A stretch of DNA of 21,485 nt from Bacillota bacterium (GCA_006226985.1 SBGC01000143.1:1-21485); one strand, 5' to 3'; counted from the first letter of the stretch, positions 1 through 7,597 are shown. A program made the numbers and translations. The notes: generated from the letters alone by a model not told the origin.

Positions 1-20
1 CTCCTCTCTTAAATATTTTA
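1..20 (-). promoter_or_regulatory. possible promoter and Shine-Dalgarno of a divergent gene off the left edge
   Basis: Read leftward, an extended -10 (TGTTAAAAT; its TAAAAT lies at 15-20) is followed by a purine-rich AGAGGAG at 1-7. This looks like the promoter and ribosome binding site of a leftward gene whose start codon is just outside the window. No good -35 is seen. The gene itself is not visible, so this is inference. Confidence 0.3.
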
Positions 21-45
21 ACATAAATATTTTTTATGTTATAAT
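18..45 (+). promoter_or_regulatory. promoter of the histidine-phosphatase gene
   Basis: The -35 TTAACA (18-23, five of six) and -10 TATAAT (40-45) are 16 bp apart, and a TG at 37-38 makes an extended -10. Transcription should begin near base 52. That lies after the first in-frame ATG at 48, so translation must start at the second ATG at 69. The promoter contains an inverted repeat, AACATAAA (20-27) and TTTATGTT (33-40), so the leftward strand carries a similar TATGTTAAAAT. Confidence 0.7.
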
Positions 46-68
46 AAATGGCGAAAAGAGGGATATCT

Positions 69-644
69 ATGCAGTTAGTCATGGTGAGACATGGACAAAC
101 AGATTACAATGCAAAACGATTAGTTCAGGGTAGAATCAATAATCCGCTCAATCAGCATGGTAAAAAACAAGCACGTGAATTAGCATCCATTTTTATAGAT
201 CGAGATGAGACTTTTGATTATATTTTGAGTTCACCATTATCAAGAGCACTTGAGACAGCAGATATTATACGAAGAAAATTTAAAATGGATAAACCGATTA
301 TTGTTGATCATCAATTGATAGAAAGAGATTTTAATGAATTAGATGGATTAGCTGTTGAAGTAGCAATGCCCATCATTAAACAACCTGGTTACACGCATCC
401 TGGTTATGAGATGGATGATGTACTCATTAAGCGCGTTACTAAAGCGATCTTACGTTTAGCAAAAAAGCATGCAAACGATAAAATCTTATGTGTCGTTCAT
501 TCGCATGTCATTAAAGCATTACTGGTTCACTATGATCCAACAACGTATTCATTTGCCGATTATTTCTTGCAAAACGGTGATACCATCTATTTTGAAGTCA
601 GCGATAACTCCATCACATTTATCAAACACGAACATCATGTATAA
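69..644 (+). CDS. histidine phosphatase family protein (phosphoglycerate mutase-like fold)
   Basis: This 191-residue cytosolic protein belongs to the histidine phosphatase superfamily, whose members transfer phosphate through a phospho-histidine intermediate. The N-terminus carries the signature VRHGQTDYN (nucleophilic His8). Further on are LIERDFNELDG, at the place of the acidic catalytic segment, and VVHSHVIKAL, containing the second active-site His. The length suits small GpmB/CobC-type phosphatases rather than the roughly 230-residue glycolytic mutase; the substrate cannot be read from sequence. I chose the ATG at 69 because the promoter puts the mRNA start after the ATG at 48, and a purine-rich AGAGGGA precedes 69. 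The gene stands alone and faces plsC across a shared terminator. Confidence 0.85.
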   Translation: MQLVMVRHGQTDYNAKRLVQGRINNPLNQHGKKQARELASIFIDRDETFDYILSSPLSRALETADIIRRKFKMDKPIIVDHQLIERDFNELDGLAVEVAMPIIKQPGYTHPGYEMDDVLIKRVTKAILRLAKKHANDKILCVVHSHVIKALLVHYDPTTYSFADYFLQNGDTIYFEVSDNSITFIKHEHHV

Positions 645-670
645 AAAAAGAACTACGACTAGTTCTTTTT
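643..670. terminator. bidirectional intrinsic terminator
   Basis: Stem AGAACTA (649-655) and TAGTTCT (660-666) with loop CGAC is flanked by an A-run on the left and a T-run on the right, so it can stop transcription from both convergent genes. It covers the plsC stop codon, so the last plsC codons (a Lys-rich tail) are part of the terminator. Confidence 0.85.
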
Positions 671-1459
671 CTTTTTCTCAATCGGTTCATTAATGATTTT
701 AAACATATAATCTGCCATTTCAGAAGTTGTTTTATCTTTGACAGTGTCATACTTAACAAGTGGATGAATAATGACTTCAATCTTTGTTTTTCTAAAGGGT
801 GCGCGATGTTTAATATCTGTTGTACCTAAGATGGAAATGGGAAGTAAATCGGCTTGCGCTTTCGCAGCTACGCGATATGCTCCTGCACGCATAGCGACCA
901 TCTTTTCATCAGTGCGATCTTTAATGCCACCTTCTGGGAAAATCAACATAGCCATGCCGTCTTTAACAACTTTAATGGCTTCAACCATTGCTTTAGCGGT
1001 ATTACGATCAGATGACCTATCAATCGGAAAAGCACCCATTGATTTTAGCCAAGATCCAATGATAGGCAACTTATATACACCCATCTTAGGGGTAAATGTT
1101 GTAGGTCTTTTAATGATTTCAAGAATGATGAAAGGATCTGCATAAGATTTATGATTACCGTAAATGGTTAAAACGCCATCATTTGGTACATTTTCTAACC
1201 CTGTTACTTTAATTCTTAGATTCATCATGAAATGATTATAGAAAAATGCGGTACTTCGAGTAACATAGTACTGATATTTATCGGTTACTTTTGTCATATT
1301 GTTATAGGGCAAGTGGAGTGCAAGTGTGAAAACAACCATTAATATCCCTAGACCATATCCTAAGATAAACCATAATGGAATTAACCATAAGATTCCAATC
1401 CAAAGATTCATAAAATAGATGGTTGCTGCAATGGTGAGTAAAAATATCAATGTAATCAT
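659..1459 (-). CDS. plsC: 1-acyl-sn-glycerol-3-phosphate acyltransferase (PlsC family)
   Basis: This 266-residue membrane-bound enzyme would acylate lysophosphatidic acid to phosphatidic acid in phospholipid synthesis. The acyltransferase HX4D motif appears as NHKSYAD (His103, Asp108), and the substrate-binding FPEGG is at 174-178. The first 50 residues are hydrophobic enough for one or two membrane segments, and the tail is basic (KKKKKN). Its ATG overlaps the folA stop as ATGA, so it is translationally coupled as the last gene of pepV-thyA-folA-plsC. PlsC is the usual assignment; a paralogue with another lysolipid substrate cannot be excluded. Confidence 0.9.
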   Translation of the reverse strand: MITLIFLLTIAATIYFMNLWIGILWLIPLWFILGYGLGILMVVFTLALHLPYNNMTKVTDKYQYYVTRSTAFFYNHFMMNLRIKVTGLENVPNDGVLTIYGNHKSYADPFIILEIIKRPTTFTPKMGVYKLPIIGSWLKSMGAFPIDRSSDRNTAKAMVEAIKVVKDGMAMLIFPEGGIKDRTDEKMVAMRAGAYRVAAKAQADLLPISILGTTDIKHRAPFRKTKIEVIIHPLVKYDTVKDKTTSEMADYMFKIINEPIEKKKKN

Positions 1460-1929
1460 GATGAAATCCTTTCGTAAACCGCAAAAATCAGTTCGTCTGT
1501 TAAATCTTTTTTAATAAGTTTAAATTGATTCAAATCAAATCGAGGAAAATATACATTTCCTTCATGTCTTTTTAAGACAAAGGTTATATAAAGTGTATGT
1601 GCATAAGGTAAACAAAGTTGATAAATCGTTTTTCCACCAATGACCATAATATCTTCCTCTGTATCTTTTAAAAATTGGAATAAATCTTTGACATGAATGG
1701 CATCAGGATAACTTGCATCATTGATGTTTGCGACATAGATCTTTCTAAAAGGTAATGGTTTTGTCTTATAATAGGATTTTAAACTGTGATATGTTAGATC
1801 ACCCATTAAGACAGCTTCATTTTTGGTTAAATTTTTGAAATATGCCAAATCTTTTGGATAATGCCAAGGTAGCATGTTATCTTTACCGATGAGCCAATTC
1901 TCGTCCATTGCCCATATCATTTTAATCAT
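1456..1929 (-). CDS. folA: dihydrofolate reductase
   Basis: This 157-residue cytosolic enzyme reduces dihydrofolate to tetrahydrofolate with NADPH. The order of conserved elements is standard: N-terminal strand [12 protein letters not shown], the LPWHYPKDL segment with the catalytic acid Asp27, and the [10 protein letters not shown] nucleotide-binding turn near residue 97. Length matches the family (about 160). It overlaps thyA upstream and plsC downstream by 4 bp each (ATGA), which implies coupled translation. Pairing with thyA makes biochemical sense, because thymidylate synthase oxidises the folate that this enzyme regenerates. A second Met at codon 4 is possible, but the first fits the overlap. 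Confidence 0.96.
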   Translation of the reverse strand: MIKMIWAMDENWLIGKDNMLPWHYPKDLAYFKNLTKNEAVLMGDLTYHSLKSYYKTKPLPFRKIYVANINDASYPDAIHVKDLFQFLKDTEEDIMVIGGKTIYQLCLPYAHTLYITFVLKRHEGNVYFPRFDLNQFKLIKKDLTDELIFAVYERISS

Positions 1930-2792
1930 ACAGCCACCTTACCTTTGATTGCTGGATGTGGATGATAATCTTTGAGTTCAAAATCTTCAAATTTAAAATC
2001 AAAAAGAGATTTCACATGTGGATTGATGATCATGGTTGGAAGTTTCCGTGGCTCACGTGTTAATTGAAGTTCGACTTGTTCAAAATGATTTGAATAAATA
2101 TGTGCATCACCTAATGTATGAACAAACTCACCGACCTCATATCCTGTTACTTGAGCAACCATCATGAGCAGTAAAGCATATGATGCAATATTAAATGGAA
2201 CGCCTAAAAAGATGTCAGCACTTCGTTGATAAAGCTGGCATGACAATTTATTGTCAGCAACATAAAATTGAATGAGCGTGTGACATGGTGGTAACGCCAT
2301 AGATTTGATTTCAGCAGGATTCCATGCACTTAAAATCATACGTCTTGAATGAGGATTGTTTTTAAGTTCATCTAAGATATACTGAATTTGATCGACACCA
2401 TTAAAATTACGCCATTGTGCACCATAAACAGGACCTAAATCACCATGTTTTTGTGCAAAAATGACATCTGTCTTAATTTTTTCGACATATTGATCCATGG
2501 TTTCTCCATGAAAATCTTTACTTTTCTTAAATGTCTCATATGGCCAATCATTCCAAATACGAACGTCATGATCCACTAAGTATTTAATATTCGTGTCTCC
2601 ATTAATAAACCACAATAATTCGTGAATAATTGACTTAAGATGCACTTTTTTTGTTGTGAGTAAAGGAAACCCTTCTTTTAAATCAAAGCGCATTTGATAT
2701 CCAAATACGCTTTTTGTTCCTGTTTGTGTACGATCCATCTTAAATGTGCCATGTTCCAAAACATGGCGACATAAATCAAGATAAGGTTTCAT
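1926..2792 (-). CDS. thyA: thymidylate synthase
   Basis: This 288-residue enzyme makes dTMP from dUMP with methylene-tetrahydrofolate. It has the dUMP-phosphate-binding [13 protein letters not shown] segment (21-33), the catalytic Cys170 in [12 protein letters not shown], and the [18 protein letters not shown] block. The C-terminus [14 protein letters not shown] is the family's closing tail with a slightly extended end. GGAGG sits 6 nt before the ATG. The gene follows pepV by 13 bp and overlaps folA by ATGA, forming a dTMP-synthesis unit. This is the folate-dependent ThyA type, not the flavin-dependent ThyX. Confidence 0.97.
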   Translation of the reverse strand: MKPYLDLCRHVLEHGTFKMDRTQTGTKSVFGYQMRFDLKEGFPLLTTKKVHLKSIIHELLWFINGDTNIKYLVDHDVRIWNDWPYETFKKSKDFHGETMDQYVEKIKTDVIFAQKHGDLGPVYGAQWRNFNGVDQIQYILDELKNNPHSRRMILSAWNPAEIKSMALPPCHTLIQFYVADNKLSCQLYQRSADIFLGVPFNIASYALLLMMVAQVTGYEVGEFVHTLGDAHIYSNHFEQVELQLTREPRKLPTMIINPHVKSLFDFKFEDFELKDYHPHPAIKGKVAV

Positions 2793-2805
2793 AGTAAACC
2801 TCCAG

Positions 2806-4188
2806 TTATTTTGCGAGTTCGTATAAAGCTTCGGTATATATGATTGTTGCTAAGAGGAATTCATCAATACCAATAAATTCATTCTTTTGATGAATAAATG
2901 TTGGTTTATCGAGGAAATGTGGTCCAAAAGCTACACAGTTTGGCATCGCTCTTGCAAACGTTCCACCACCAATATTAATCGGTTTAGATTTAGTATCTCC
3001 TGTATGTTTTTGATAAACACCCATTAACGTTTTAATTAAATCAGAATTGGGATCTTTATATAATAAATGTTGATGTTTATCAAGCGTTGCAGTTGCTTCA
3101 TAAACCTTCACTTCTTTTTGAATTTTCTTCATTACATCATCAAAATTAACACCATTGGGGTATCTTAAGTTTAGTTGAATTTGATATTTGCCATCTTTTG
3201 CAGTGATGACACCAAAGTTATTTGTCAAATCATCCATTTCATCATCATGATATGCAACACCAAGTTTTTTACCTCGATGATCATTGAGGAGTAAATTTTC
3301 AACAAGTTTAACTAATGATAAATCGACTTTTTGTTCAATGAAAAACTCAAATAGACGATCAATCGCGTTTTCTCCATATTCAGGTGTCGAGCCATGTGCA
3401 CTCTTGCCAACAACTTTGATCAATGTATGACCATCTTCTATTTTTGCAGTACCTATATAATTTTTACTACTTAAAAACGCATGGAATGCACCCATATAAT
3501 CTTTTGTTCCTGTGAGAACTGCAGATGCATAATCAGGAACCATGTTATCTCTAAATCCACCATGAATTTCTAAAATGTCTGGATGTTTAAATTCACCTTC
3601 AACAAAGATTCGTGTAATCCCTTTTTCAGCATAAATCAATGGGAAATCAGCATCAGGAATAAATCCTGAAACAGGCGTTTCTGGATAAACACTGAAATAA
3701 TGTCTCACACATCTCCAAGCTGTTTCTTCATCGTTACCTAAAATGAGTTTGACTCTTTTTGAAAGTGGTAAATTTAGCTCTTTTAATATTTTTAATGCAT
3801 AATAAGCCGCTATTGTTGGTCCTTTATCATCTTCAGTTCCACGACCATACATTTTACCATCATGGATTTCAGCTCCATAAGGAGGATATGTCCAGTCATT
3901 ACCTGCTGGGACAACATCTAAATGTCCAATAATACCGACGAAATCTTTTTGTTTGCCATATTCGATGTGACCTGCATAACCATCAAGGTTTACGGTTTCA
4001 AATCCATCTCTTTCGCCTAGAGATAGCATATAATCTAATGCTTCTTTTGTTCCTTCTCCAAATGGTGCGCCTTTTCGATTTGGATCAAAGGTTGTGAGTT
4101 CAGAATTAATACGAATCAGTTTTTGTAAATCCTCAATTATAAGATCTTTTCTTTTTAATACTTCATTTTTAAAATTTATACTCATCAT
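2806..4188 (-). CDS. pepV: dipeptidase PepV (M20 metallopeptidase)
   Basis: This 460-residue cytosolic, probably di-zinc dipeptidase would hydrolyse dipeptides from imported or degraded peptides. The M20 motifs are present: GHLDVVPAG (His89, Asp91), [10 protein letters not shown] (bridging Asp at 120 or 121), [10 protein letters not shown] (Glu154/Glu155) and FIPDADFP, plus the late His in TFIHQKNEF. Length agrees with PepV (about 470). Two ATGs are adjacent (4188 and 4185); AGGGAG is 5 nt from the first and 8 nt from the second, so the second may be used. It heads the pepV-thyA-folA-plsC unit. A hairpin with a large internal loop and no U-tract lies between zupT and this gene, so read-through from zupT is possible. 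Confidence 0.92.
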   Translation of the reverse strand: MMSINFKNEVLKRKDLIIEDLQKLIRINSELTTFDPNRKGAPFGEGTKEALDYMLSLGERDGFETVNLDGYAGHIEYGKQKDFVGIIGHLDVVPAGNDWTYPPYGAEIHDGKMYGRGTEDDKGPTIAAYYALKILKELNLPLSKRVKLILGNDEETAWRCVRHYFSVYPETPVSGFIPDADFPLIYAEKGITRIFVEGEFKHPDILEIHGGFRDNMVPDYASAVLTGTKDYMGAFHAFLSSKNYIGTAKIEDGHTLIKVVGKSAHGSTPEYGENAIDRLFEFFIEQKVDLSLVKLVENLLLNDHRGKKLGVAYHDDEMDDLTNNFGVITAKDGKYQIQLNLRYPNGVNFDDVMKKIQKEVKVYEATATLDKHQHLLYKDPNSDLIKTLMGVYQKHTGDTKSKPINIGGGTFARAMPNCVAFGPHFLDKPTFIHQKNEFIGIDEFLLATIIYTEALYELAK

Positions 4189-4205
4189 ATCATCTCCCTT
4201 TTTTT

Positions 4206-4214
4206 ATTTTAGCA
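4206..4214 (-). promoter_or_regulatory. candidate extended -10 for pepV
   Basis: Read leftward, TGCTAAAAT forms an extended -10 (TAAAAT at 4206-4211), directly before an A-run and the AGGGAG ribosome site. No good -35 is seen 17 bp upstream. If used, the 5' leader would be about 10-15 nt. Confidence 0.4.
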
Positions 4215-4249
4215 CAAATAAACACATCTTGCATGAGATGCCGTTATTT

Positions 4250-5044
4250 TTATAAAAATAAAACTAGTGAAGATGCCATTATGATCATACCAACGATTAA
4301 ACCATAGATCGCTATATGATGTTCTCCGTGTTTTTCAGCTGTAGGTAAAAGTTCATCTAGTGAAATATACACCATAATGCCTGCAACCATCGAGAAGACT
4401 AATCCGAAAAGTGATTCTGATAGAAATGCTTGCAGTAAAAAGAAGCCAATGATTGCTCCAACAGGCTCAGCTAATCCGGATAAAAATGTATATAGAAACG
4501 CTTTTTTCTTTGATTTTGTCGCATGATAAATCGGTATTGAAACAGCAATGCCTTCTGGAATATTGTGAATCGCAATCGCTACTGCAATGGAAATCCCAAT
4601 GGCTGGTGATTCAAGAGCTCCGATAAATGTTGCTAGTCCCTCTGGAAAATTATGGATCGCAATCGCAAGTGCTGAAAATAAGCCCATGCGTAAAAGTGTT
4701 TGTGATTCCTTATGTTCATATACAGTTAATTCATCTTGTTCATGTGGATTTTCAGCATGTGGAACTAAACGATCGATAAGTGCAATTAAAAACACACCGA
4801 CAAAAAATCCTAAAGTTGTAAAAAGATAAGCTTGTTCTTTTGAATAAATTTCTGATAATGATGCAAAAGCTTTTGGAAATATCTCAATAAAAGAGACATA
4901 AATCATCACACCAGCTGATAATCCAAGTGCAAATGCTAAAAACTTTTTTGAAGCTGCTTTTTTGTGGAAAGCGATAATTCCTCCAATGGATGTTGATAAC
5001 CCCGCAAAAAGTGTCAGTAAAAATGGTAATACATAGATACTCAT
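4250..5044 (-). CDS. zupT: ZIP-family divalent metal transporter (ZupT-like)
   Basis: This 264-residue polytopic membrane protein would import divalent metal such as zinc, manganese or iron. The two ZIP metal-binding helices carry HNFPEG (131-136) and HNIPEG (160-165). A His/Glu-rich cytosolic loop (about 96-112, with HAENPHEQDE) precedes them, and about eight hydrophobic segments are seen. Length matches ZupT (about 257). AAGGAG precedes the ATG. A strong promoter and an 18-bp palindrome just after the expected transcription start point to control by a metal-responsive repressor. Metal preference cannot be decided from sequence. It is probably monocistronic, or loosely linked to pepV. Confidence 0.92.
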   Translation of the reverse strand: MSIYVLPFLLTLFAGLSTSIGGIIAFHKKAASKKFLAFALGLSAGVMIYVSFIEIFPKAFASLSEIYSKEQAYLFTTLGFFVGVFLIALIDRLVPHAENPHEQDELTVYEHKESQTLLRMGLFSALAIAIHNFPEGLATFIGALESPAIGISIAVAIAIHNIPEGIAVSIPIYHATKSKKKAFLYTFLSGLAEPVGAIIGFFLLQAFLSESLFGLVFSMVAGIMVYISLDELLPTAEKHGEHHIAIYGLIVGMIIMASSLVLFL

Positions 5045-5074
5045 ACATAATCTCCTTTCAAGTTGCTCTCATAT

Positions 5075-5092
5075 ATTAAGGTATGCCTTAAT
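5075..5092. promoter_or_regulatory. 18-bp palindrome, probable operator of zupT
   Basis: The arms ATTAAGG (5075-5081) and CCTTAAT (5086-5092) flank TATG, leaving one mismatched pair in 18 bp. It starts about 3-4 bp after the predicted start of the zupT transcript, a classic place for a repressor to block initiation or clearance. Sites of this general TTA-GG-CC-TAA form are known for DtxR/MntR-type metal repressors; assignment to that family is inference and the regulator is not in this window. Confidence 0.55.
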
Positions 5093-5101
5093 TTTTACTT
5101 A

Positions 5102-5130
5102 AGTGTATCATGATATAATTAGAAAGTCAA
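5102..5130 (-). promoter_or_regulatory. promoter of zupT
   Basis: Read leftward, the -35 TTGACT (5125-5130, five of six) and -10 TACACT (5102-5107) are separated by exactly 17 bp, and TGA before the -10 makes it an extended type. The start of transcription would be near 5095, immediately before the palindrome. Confidence 0.7.
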
Positions 5131-5149
5131 ATGAAAGGATTTATTCACT

Positions 5150-5181
5150 AAAAAAAACACAACAACTAAGGTTGCTGTGTT
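5150..5181 (-). terminator. intrinsic terminator of the padR operon
   Basis: An 11-bp stem with one mismatch (AACACAACAAC at 5156-5166 against GTTGCTGTGTT at 5171-5181, loop TAAG) is followed on the minus strand by a run of eight T. It overlaps the stop codon of the beta-repeat protein. Confidence 0.85.
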
Positions 5182-6188
5182 CTAATTCTTATATTGCCTG
5201 TTGATGATGAAGCCTTAATTGAGATATCACCTGTTGCAGTTGAATGTCTTGTTCCCTGACTTTGTCCATCAATGGTGATGTTTCCAACTGACACGATGAG
5301 ATCATACTTTATGGTAACACCTGATAAATCATCATGGTTAAAGATGACGTTCCCTGTAGAAGTCCTTAAATCATAGGATAAAGCATTGGTATTTTCAACA
5401 CTAATGTTATCTGTACTCGTTGTTGCTTTTATCGATGTTAAGATTTCCGAATCTTGAATATTAATATTTCCTGTTGAATTTCTTAGTTCTAATGCTTCAG
5501 CACTCACTTCATCAAGATAAATATTTCCTGTACTTGTTGAGCAATCGATTTGAACTGCACTAACATTTTCTAAACGAATATCACCTGTATCATTTGAAAC
5601 ATCGATTGTTGTTGAAATATCTGCATCGCTAAGTTCTATATTTCCAGTATCAGTTGATAGCTCAAGTGTCTCACTTTCAAACATAGTTGCTTCAACATCT
5701 CCAGTATCAGAAGATAATTTTACATCAACTAAAACCATACCACCCAAATCGAGATCGATATCTCCAACATGTGTATTAATTGATAAATTATCAATCATAT
5801 CAAGTGGTATAAATAAATCAACTGTTCTGACTTCTCTTGAAGAAAATTTAAAATTAAACCCTGCAAAGAAACTGAACTTTCGTGTTTGTATAACGGATAA
5901 CACACCATTTTCCTCACTAAATGTCCATGTATCATCTTCATGTTCATAATATGAAAAACTGATTTGTCCTGATTCAATGTAGGTAACATTGACATGACGA
6001 TCATCAAATTCAAAATCGATCGTATCAATCTCTGTTGAGCTTTCATATCCTAACTCTTCTCCATAAGCTTCATCCTCATTAAAGAATCCACCAATAATTG
6101 GAATATTTAGTCCTCCAATAATCGAAATAACAATAAATAAGATACCAACTGACAATGTTATTAATATAATTTTATGTAACGTTTTCAT
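5166..6188 (-). CDS. DUF4097-like beta-strand repeat protein with one N-terminal membrane anchor
   Basis: This 340-residue protein has one hydrophobic segment (about 7-29), then a polar outward-facing or cytosolic body. From about residue 140 to the end it is a repeat of roughly 19-20 residues, each with a turn such as TGNI or TGDI: near 142, 162, 181, 201, 220, 239, 259 (changed to TDN), 278, 301, 319 and 330. This is the pattern of the DUF4097 'putative adhesin' family, which is expected to form a regular beta-solenoid. It has no LPXTG sorting motif. The gene follows the HAAS-like gene by 2 bp and the PadR gene is first, a grouping found in Firmicutes envelope-stress clusters. Its function is unknown; 'adhesin' is only a family label. 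Confidence 0.8.
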   Translation of the reverse strand: MKTLHKIILITLSVGILFIVISIIGGLNIPIIGGFFNEDEAYGEELGYESSTEIDTIDFEFDDRHVNVTYIESGQISFSYYEHEDDTWTFSEENGVLSVIQTRKFSFFAGFNFKFSSREVRTVDLFIPLDMIDNLSINTHVGDIDLDLGGMVLVDVKLSSDTGDVEATMFESETLELSTDTGNIELSDADISTTIDVSNDTGDIRLENVSAVQIDCSTSTGNIYLDEVSAEALELRNSTGNINIQDSEILTSIKATTSTDNISVENTNALSYDLRTSTGNVIFNHDDLSGVTIKYDLIVSVGNITIDGQSQGTRHSTATGDISIKASSSTGNIRIRTQQP

Positions 6189-6190
6189 AA

Positions 6191-6745
6191 CTACTCACCT
6201 CGTTTAATAAAACCTGTAAATACTCTTAATAATTTGTTTGATAACCATATAACCCAACGTGATAGGTGGATAGCAAGTAACAATAACAAAGTAAATGTAA
6301 CTATACCAATACCTAGGATTCCTAATTGATGAATAAATGATAAATCCGTCGTAAATAAATCAATGATATAAATGAATAACCCAAAGATACTACTGATTCC
6401 TATCGCTAAGCTTGCAATAAGAAATGAAAATGCAGTGATGATTAATGCAATATAAACGACGGCAAGTGGAATCAAAAGAGGTGTTGATAACATAAGTAAG
6501 ATAATCTGTTTGGTACTCTTTGACCATACACGATACGATTTAACATCTCTTTTTTTAACCATTTCAGGAACCATATCTTTAATTAATTCCTTCATGTCGT
6601 AAGATGCTAAAACATCACTTTCCTTTTCACCTTTTTCTATACGCTCCTCAATCATTTCTTGATAATAAGCGATAATCTCATTGACTTCATCATCATAGAA
6701 ATGCTTTTTTAATAATGCTCTAAATGTTTCGATCCAAGCTTTCAT
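6191..6745 (-). CDS. HAAS/DUF1700-like membrane protein
   Basis: This 184-residue protein has a charged helical N-terminus (1-70) with the HAAS pattern YYDD-EVNEII-YYQEMIEERIEKGE and then ASYDMKELIKDM. Three hydrophobic stretches follow (about 80-103, 104-130 and 139-160) and a basic tail. HAAS/DUF1700 proteins usually sit between a PadR regulator and a DUF4097 protein, as here, and are thought to pass signals from the membrane to PadR. That role is inferred from the neighbourhood. It begins 4 bp after padR with no clear Shine-Dalgarno, so translation is probably coupled to padR. Confidence 0.75.
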   Translation of the reverse strand: MKAWIETFRALLKKHFYDDEVNEIIAYYQEMIEERIEKGEKESDVLASYDMKELIKDMVPEMVKKRDVKSYRVWSKSTKQIILLMLSTPLLIPLAVVYIALIITAFSFLIASLAIGISSIFGLFIYIIDLFTTDLSFIHQLGILGIGIVTFTLLLLLAIHLSRWVIWLSNKLLRVFTGFIKRGE

Positions 6746-6749
6746 TTTT

Positions 6750-7052
6750 TTACTTTAATAAGATATCATAGATTTTTCGAATGTCTTCCCATTCATCCAT
6801 AAATTCTGTGATATGCTTTTTCCCCTTCGTTGTGATTTGATAATACTTTCGATTTCTTCCTTGATACAATTCATTATACGTTTTAAGTTCTTCTTGTTTT
6901 TCTAATCGCCTTAAGATGGGATACAAGGTCGATTCACTCATTTCGATATAATCAGCTAGATCACTAACTATCTTATATCCGTAGGAATCTTCCTTCATTA
7001 AAATGGCTAAAACAAAGATTTCTAAAACGCCTTTTTTTACTTGTTGTTTCAT
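6750..7052 (-). CDS. PadR-family transcriptional regulator
   Basis: This 100-residue winged-helix DNA-binding protein has the family pattern throughout: the start KKGVLEIFVLAIL, then DSYGYKIVSDL, the recognition region SESTLYPILRRLEKQ, and the wing with RNRKYYQITTKGK. Length is typical of PadR subfamily 2, which has a short C-terminal dimer helix. It is first in a three-gene operon with the HAAS-like and DUF4097-like genes. An inverted repeat inside its own promoter suggests autoregulation. The effector is unknown. Confidence 0.93.
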   Translation of the reverse strand: MKQQVKKGVLEIFVLAILMKEDSYGYKIVSDLADYIEMSESTLYPILRRLEKQEELKTYNELYQGRNRKYYQITTKGKKHITEFMDEWEDIRKIYDILLK

Positions 7053-7084
7053 AAAAACACCTCGTATACTACCTTTCGCCTTAT

Positions 7085-7113
7085 ATTATACAATGCATAG
7101 TATAAAATTGCAA
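7085..7113 (-). promoter_or_regulatory. promoter of the padR operon
   Basis: Read leftward, the -35 TTGCAA (7108-7113) and the perfect -10 TATAAT (7085-7090) are separated by 17 bp. The -35 touches the T-tract of the ssb terminator, so the two units are packed without spare sequence. Confidence 0.75.
7087..7104. promoter_or_regulatory. probable PadR operator (TATAC-N8-GTATA)
   Basis: The inverted repeat TATAC (7087-7091) and GTATA (7100-7104) with an 8-bp spacer lies between the -35 and -10 and overlaps the -10. PadR-family sites are known with 8-bp-spaced short arms of the ATGT-N8-ACAT type, so spacing and position fit autorepression. A related GTATAC lies in the leader near 7063-7068. Confidence 0.5.
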
Positions 7114-7140
7114 TAAAAAAAGTTCATTTTTCAGAACTTT
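7113..7140 (-). terminator. intrinsic terminator of ssb
   Basis: Stem AAAGTTC and GAACTTT (7134-7140 and 7119-7125 on the plus axis) closes an 8-nt loop and is followed on the minus strand by a T-run. It includes the ssb stop codon. Confidence 0.8.
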
Positions 7141-7486
7141 CTTCAGATACTTTAGTATCATTTTTGCTTGAAGAGGATAAATAGCTGATTCTTTCAGCAA
7201 TAACTTCAAGCATATTGAGTTTTCTTTCATCTGGTAAATCATATTTCCAGCTTTGAATTCTCGCTTTAACTGCAACCATGACACCCTTTGTACAATAAGG
7301 TTCAATCGCTGTTGCTAATCCCTCCCAAACTGAAATCTTAATGAAATCTGTATCATAATTTCCGTCAATATTTTTAAATGTTCGTTGAACAGCTAAAACA
7401 AATTCTGATACCTTTCTACCATCTTCTAAGATCTTTACTTCAGGATCACTCGTAAGTCTACCGACAAGTATGAGTTGATTTAACAT
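7124..7486 (-). CDS. ssb: single-stranded DNA-binding protein, short form
   Basis: This 120-residue OB-fold protein binds single-stranded DNA. The N-terminus MLNQLILVGRLTSDPEV and the later SEFVLAVQRTF, FIKISVWEGLA and KARIQSWKY blocks match bacterial SSB. The core ends near residue 103 and the tail SSSSKNDTKVSEESSEK is only about 17 residues long. The usual acidic tip (DDDIPF-like), which recruits replication and repair partners, is absent. This resembles the accessory SsbB type rather than the main replicative SSB, which normally sits between rpsF and rpsR. The gene is alone, with GGAGG 4 nt before the ATG and its own terminator. Confidence 0.88.
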   Translation of the reverse strand: MLNQLILVGRLTSDPEVKILEDGRKVSEFVLAVQRTFKNIDGNYDTDFIKISVWEGLATAIEPYCTKGVMVAVKARIQSWKYDLPDERKLNMLEVIAERISYLSSSSKNDTKVSEESSEK

Positions 7487-7507
7487 AAATCCTCCTTTTT
7501 TTGTTTT

Positions 7508-7534
7508 AGTATAAAGGAGAAATCATTCAATCAA
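7508..7534 (-). promoter_or_regulatory. candidate promoter of ssb
   Basis: Read leftward, the -10 TATACT (7508-7513) is followed by an A-run and GGAGG. A weak -35 TTGATT (7529-7534) lies 15 bp upstream. The leader would be about 15 nt. Confidence 0.4.
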
Positions 7535-7597
7535 AAACGCACGAATTTAACATGATCCAGAACTCATTTAACTTATTGATATAGATTGTGTATTCAT

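Noticed and set aside
771..1145. Open frames opposite plsC, and similar ones opposite zupT, ychF, ftsZ and tgt
   Set aside because: They are antisense or offset shadows of clear genes, with no ribosome site and no recognisable protein.
1456..2792. Possible Mycoplasma-type code with TGA read as Trp
   Set aside because: TGA ends thyA, folA and ileS exactly at 4-bp overlaps with the next gene, and conserved Trp positions use TGG.
5114..5152. A perfect TATAAT on the plus strand followed by a small ATG frame after zupT's promoter
   Set aside because: The frame has only six codons, no -35 stands 17 bp before the TATAAT, and the region ahead on that strand is the antisense of the beta-repeat gene.
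5200..5760. Recurring short DNA words in the beta-repeat gene as a CRISPR or mobile repeat
   Set aside because: They keep the reading frame and encode the TGNI/TGDI turns; spacing is about 57-66 bp with divergent sequence, so they are protein repeats.
7486..7520. CTCCTTT upstream of ssb could pair with AAAGGAG and hide the ribosome site
   Set aside because: The upstream arm lies at or before the -10, so it would not be in the ssb transcript.
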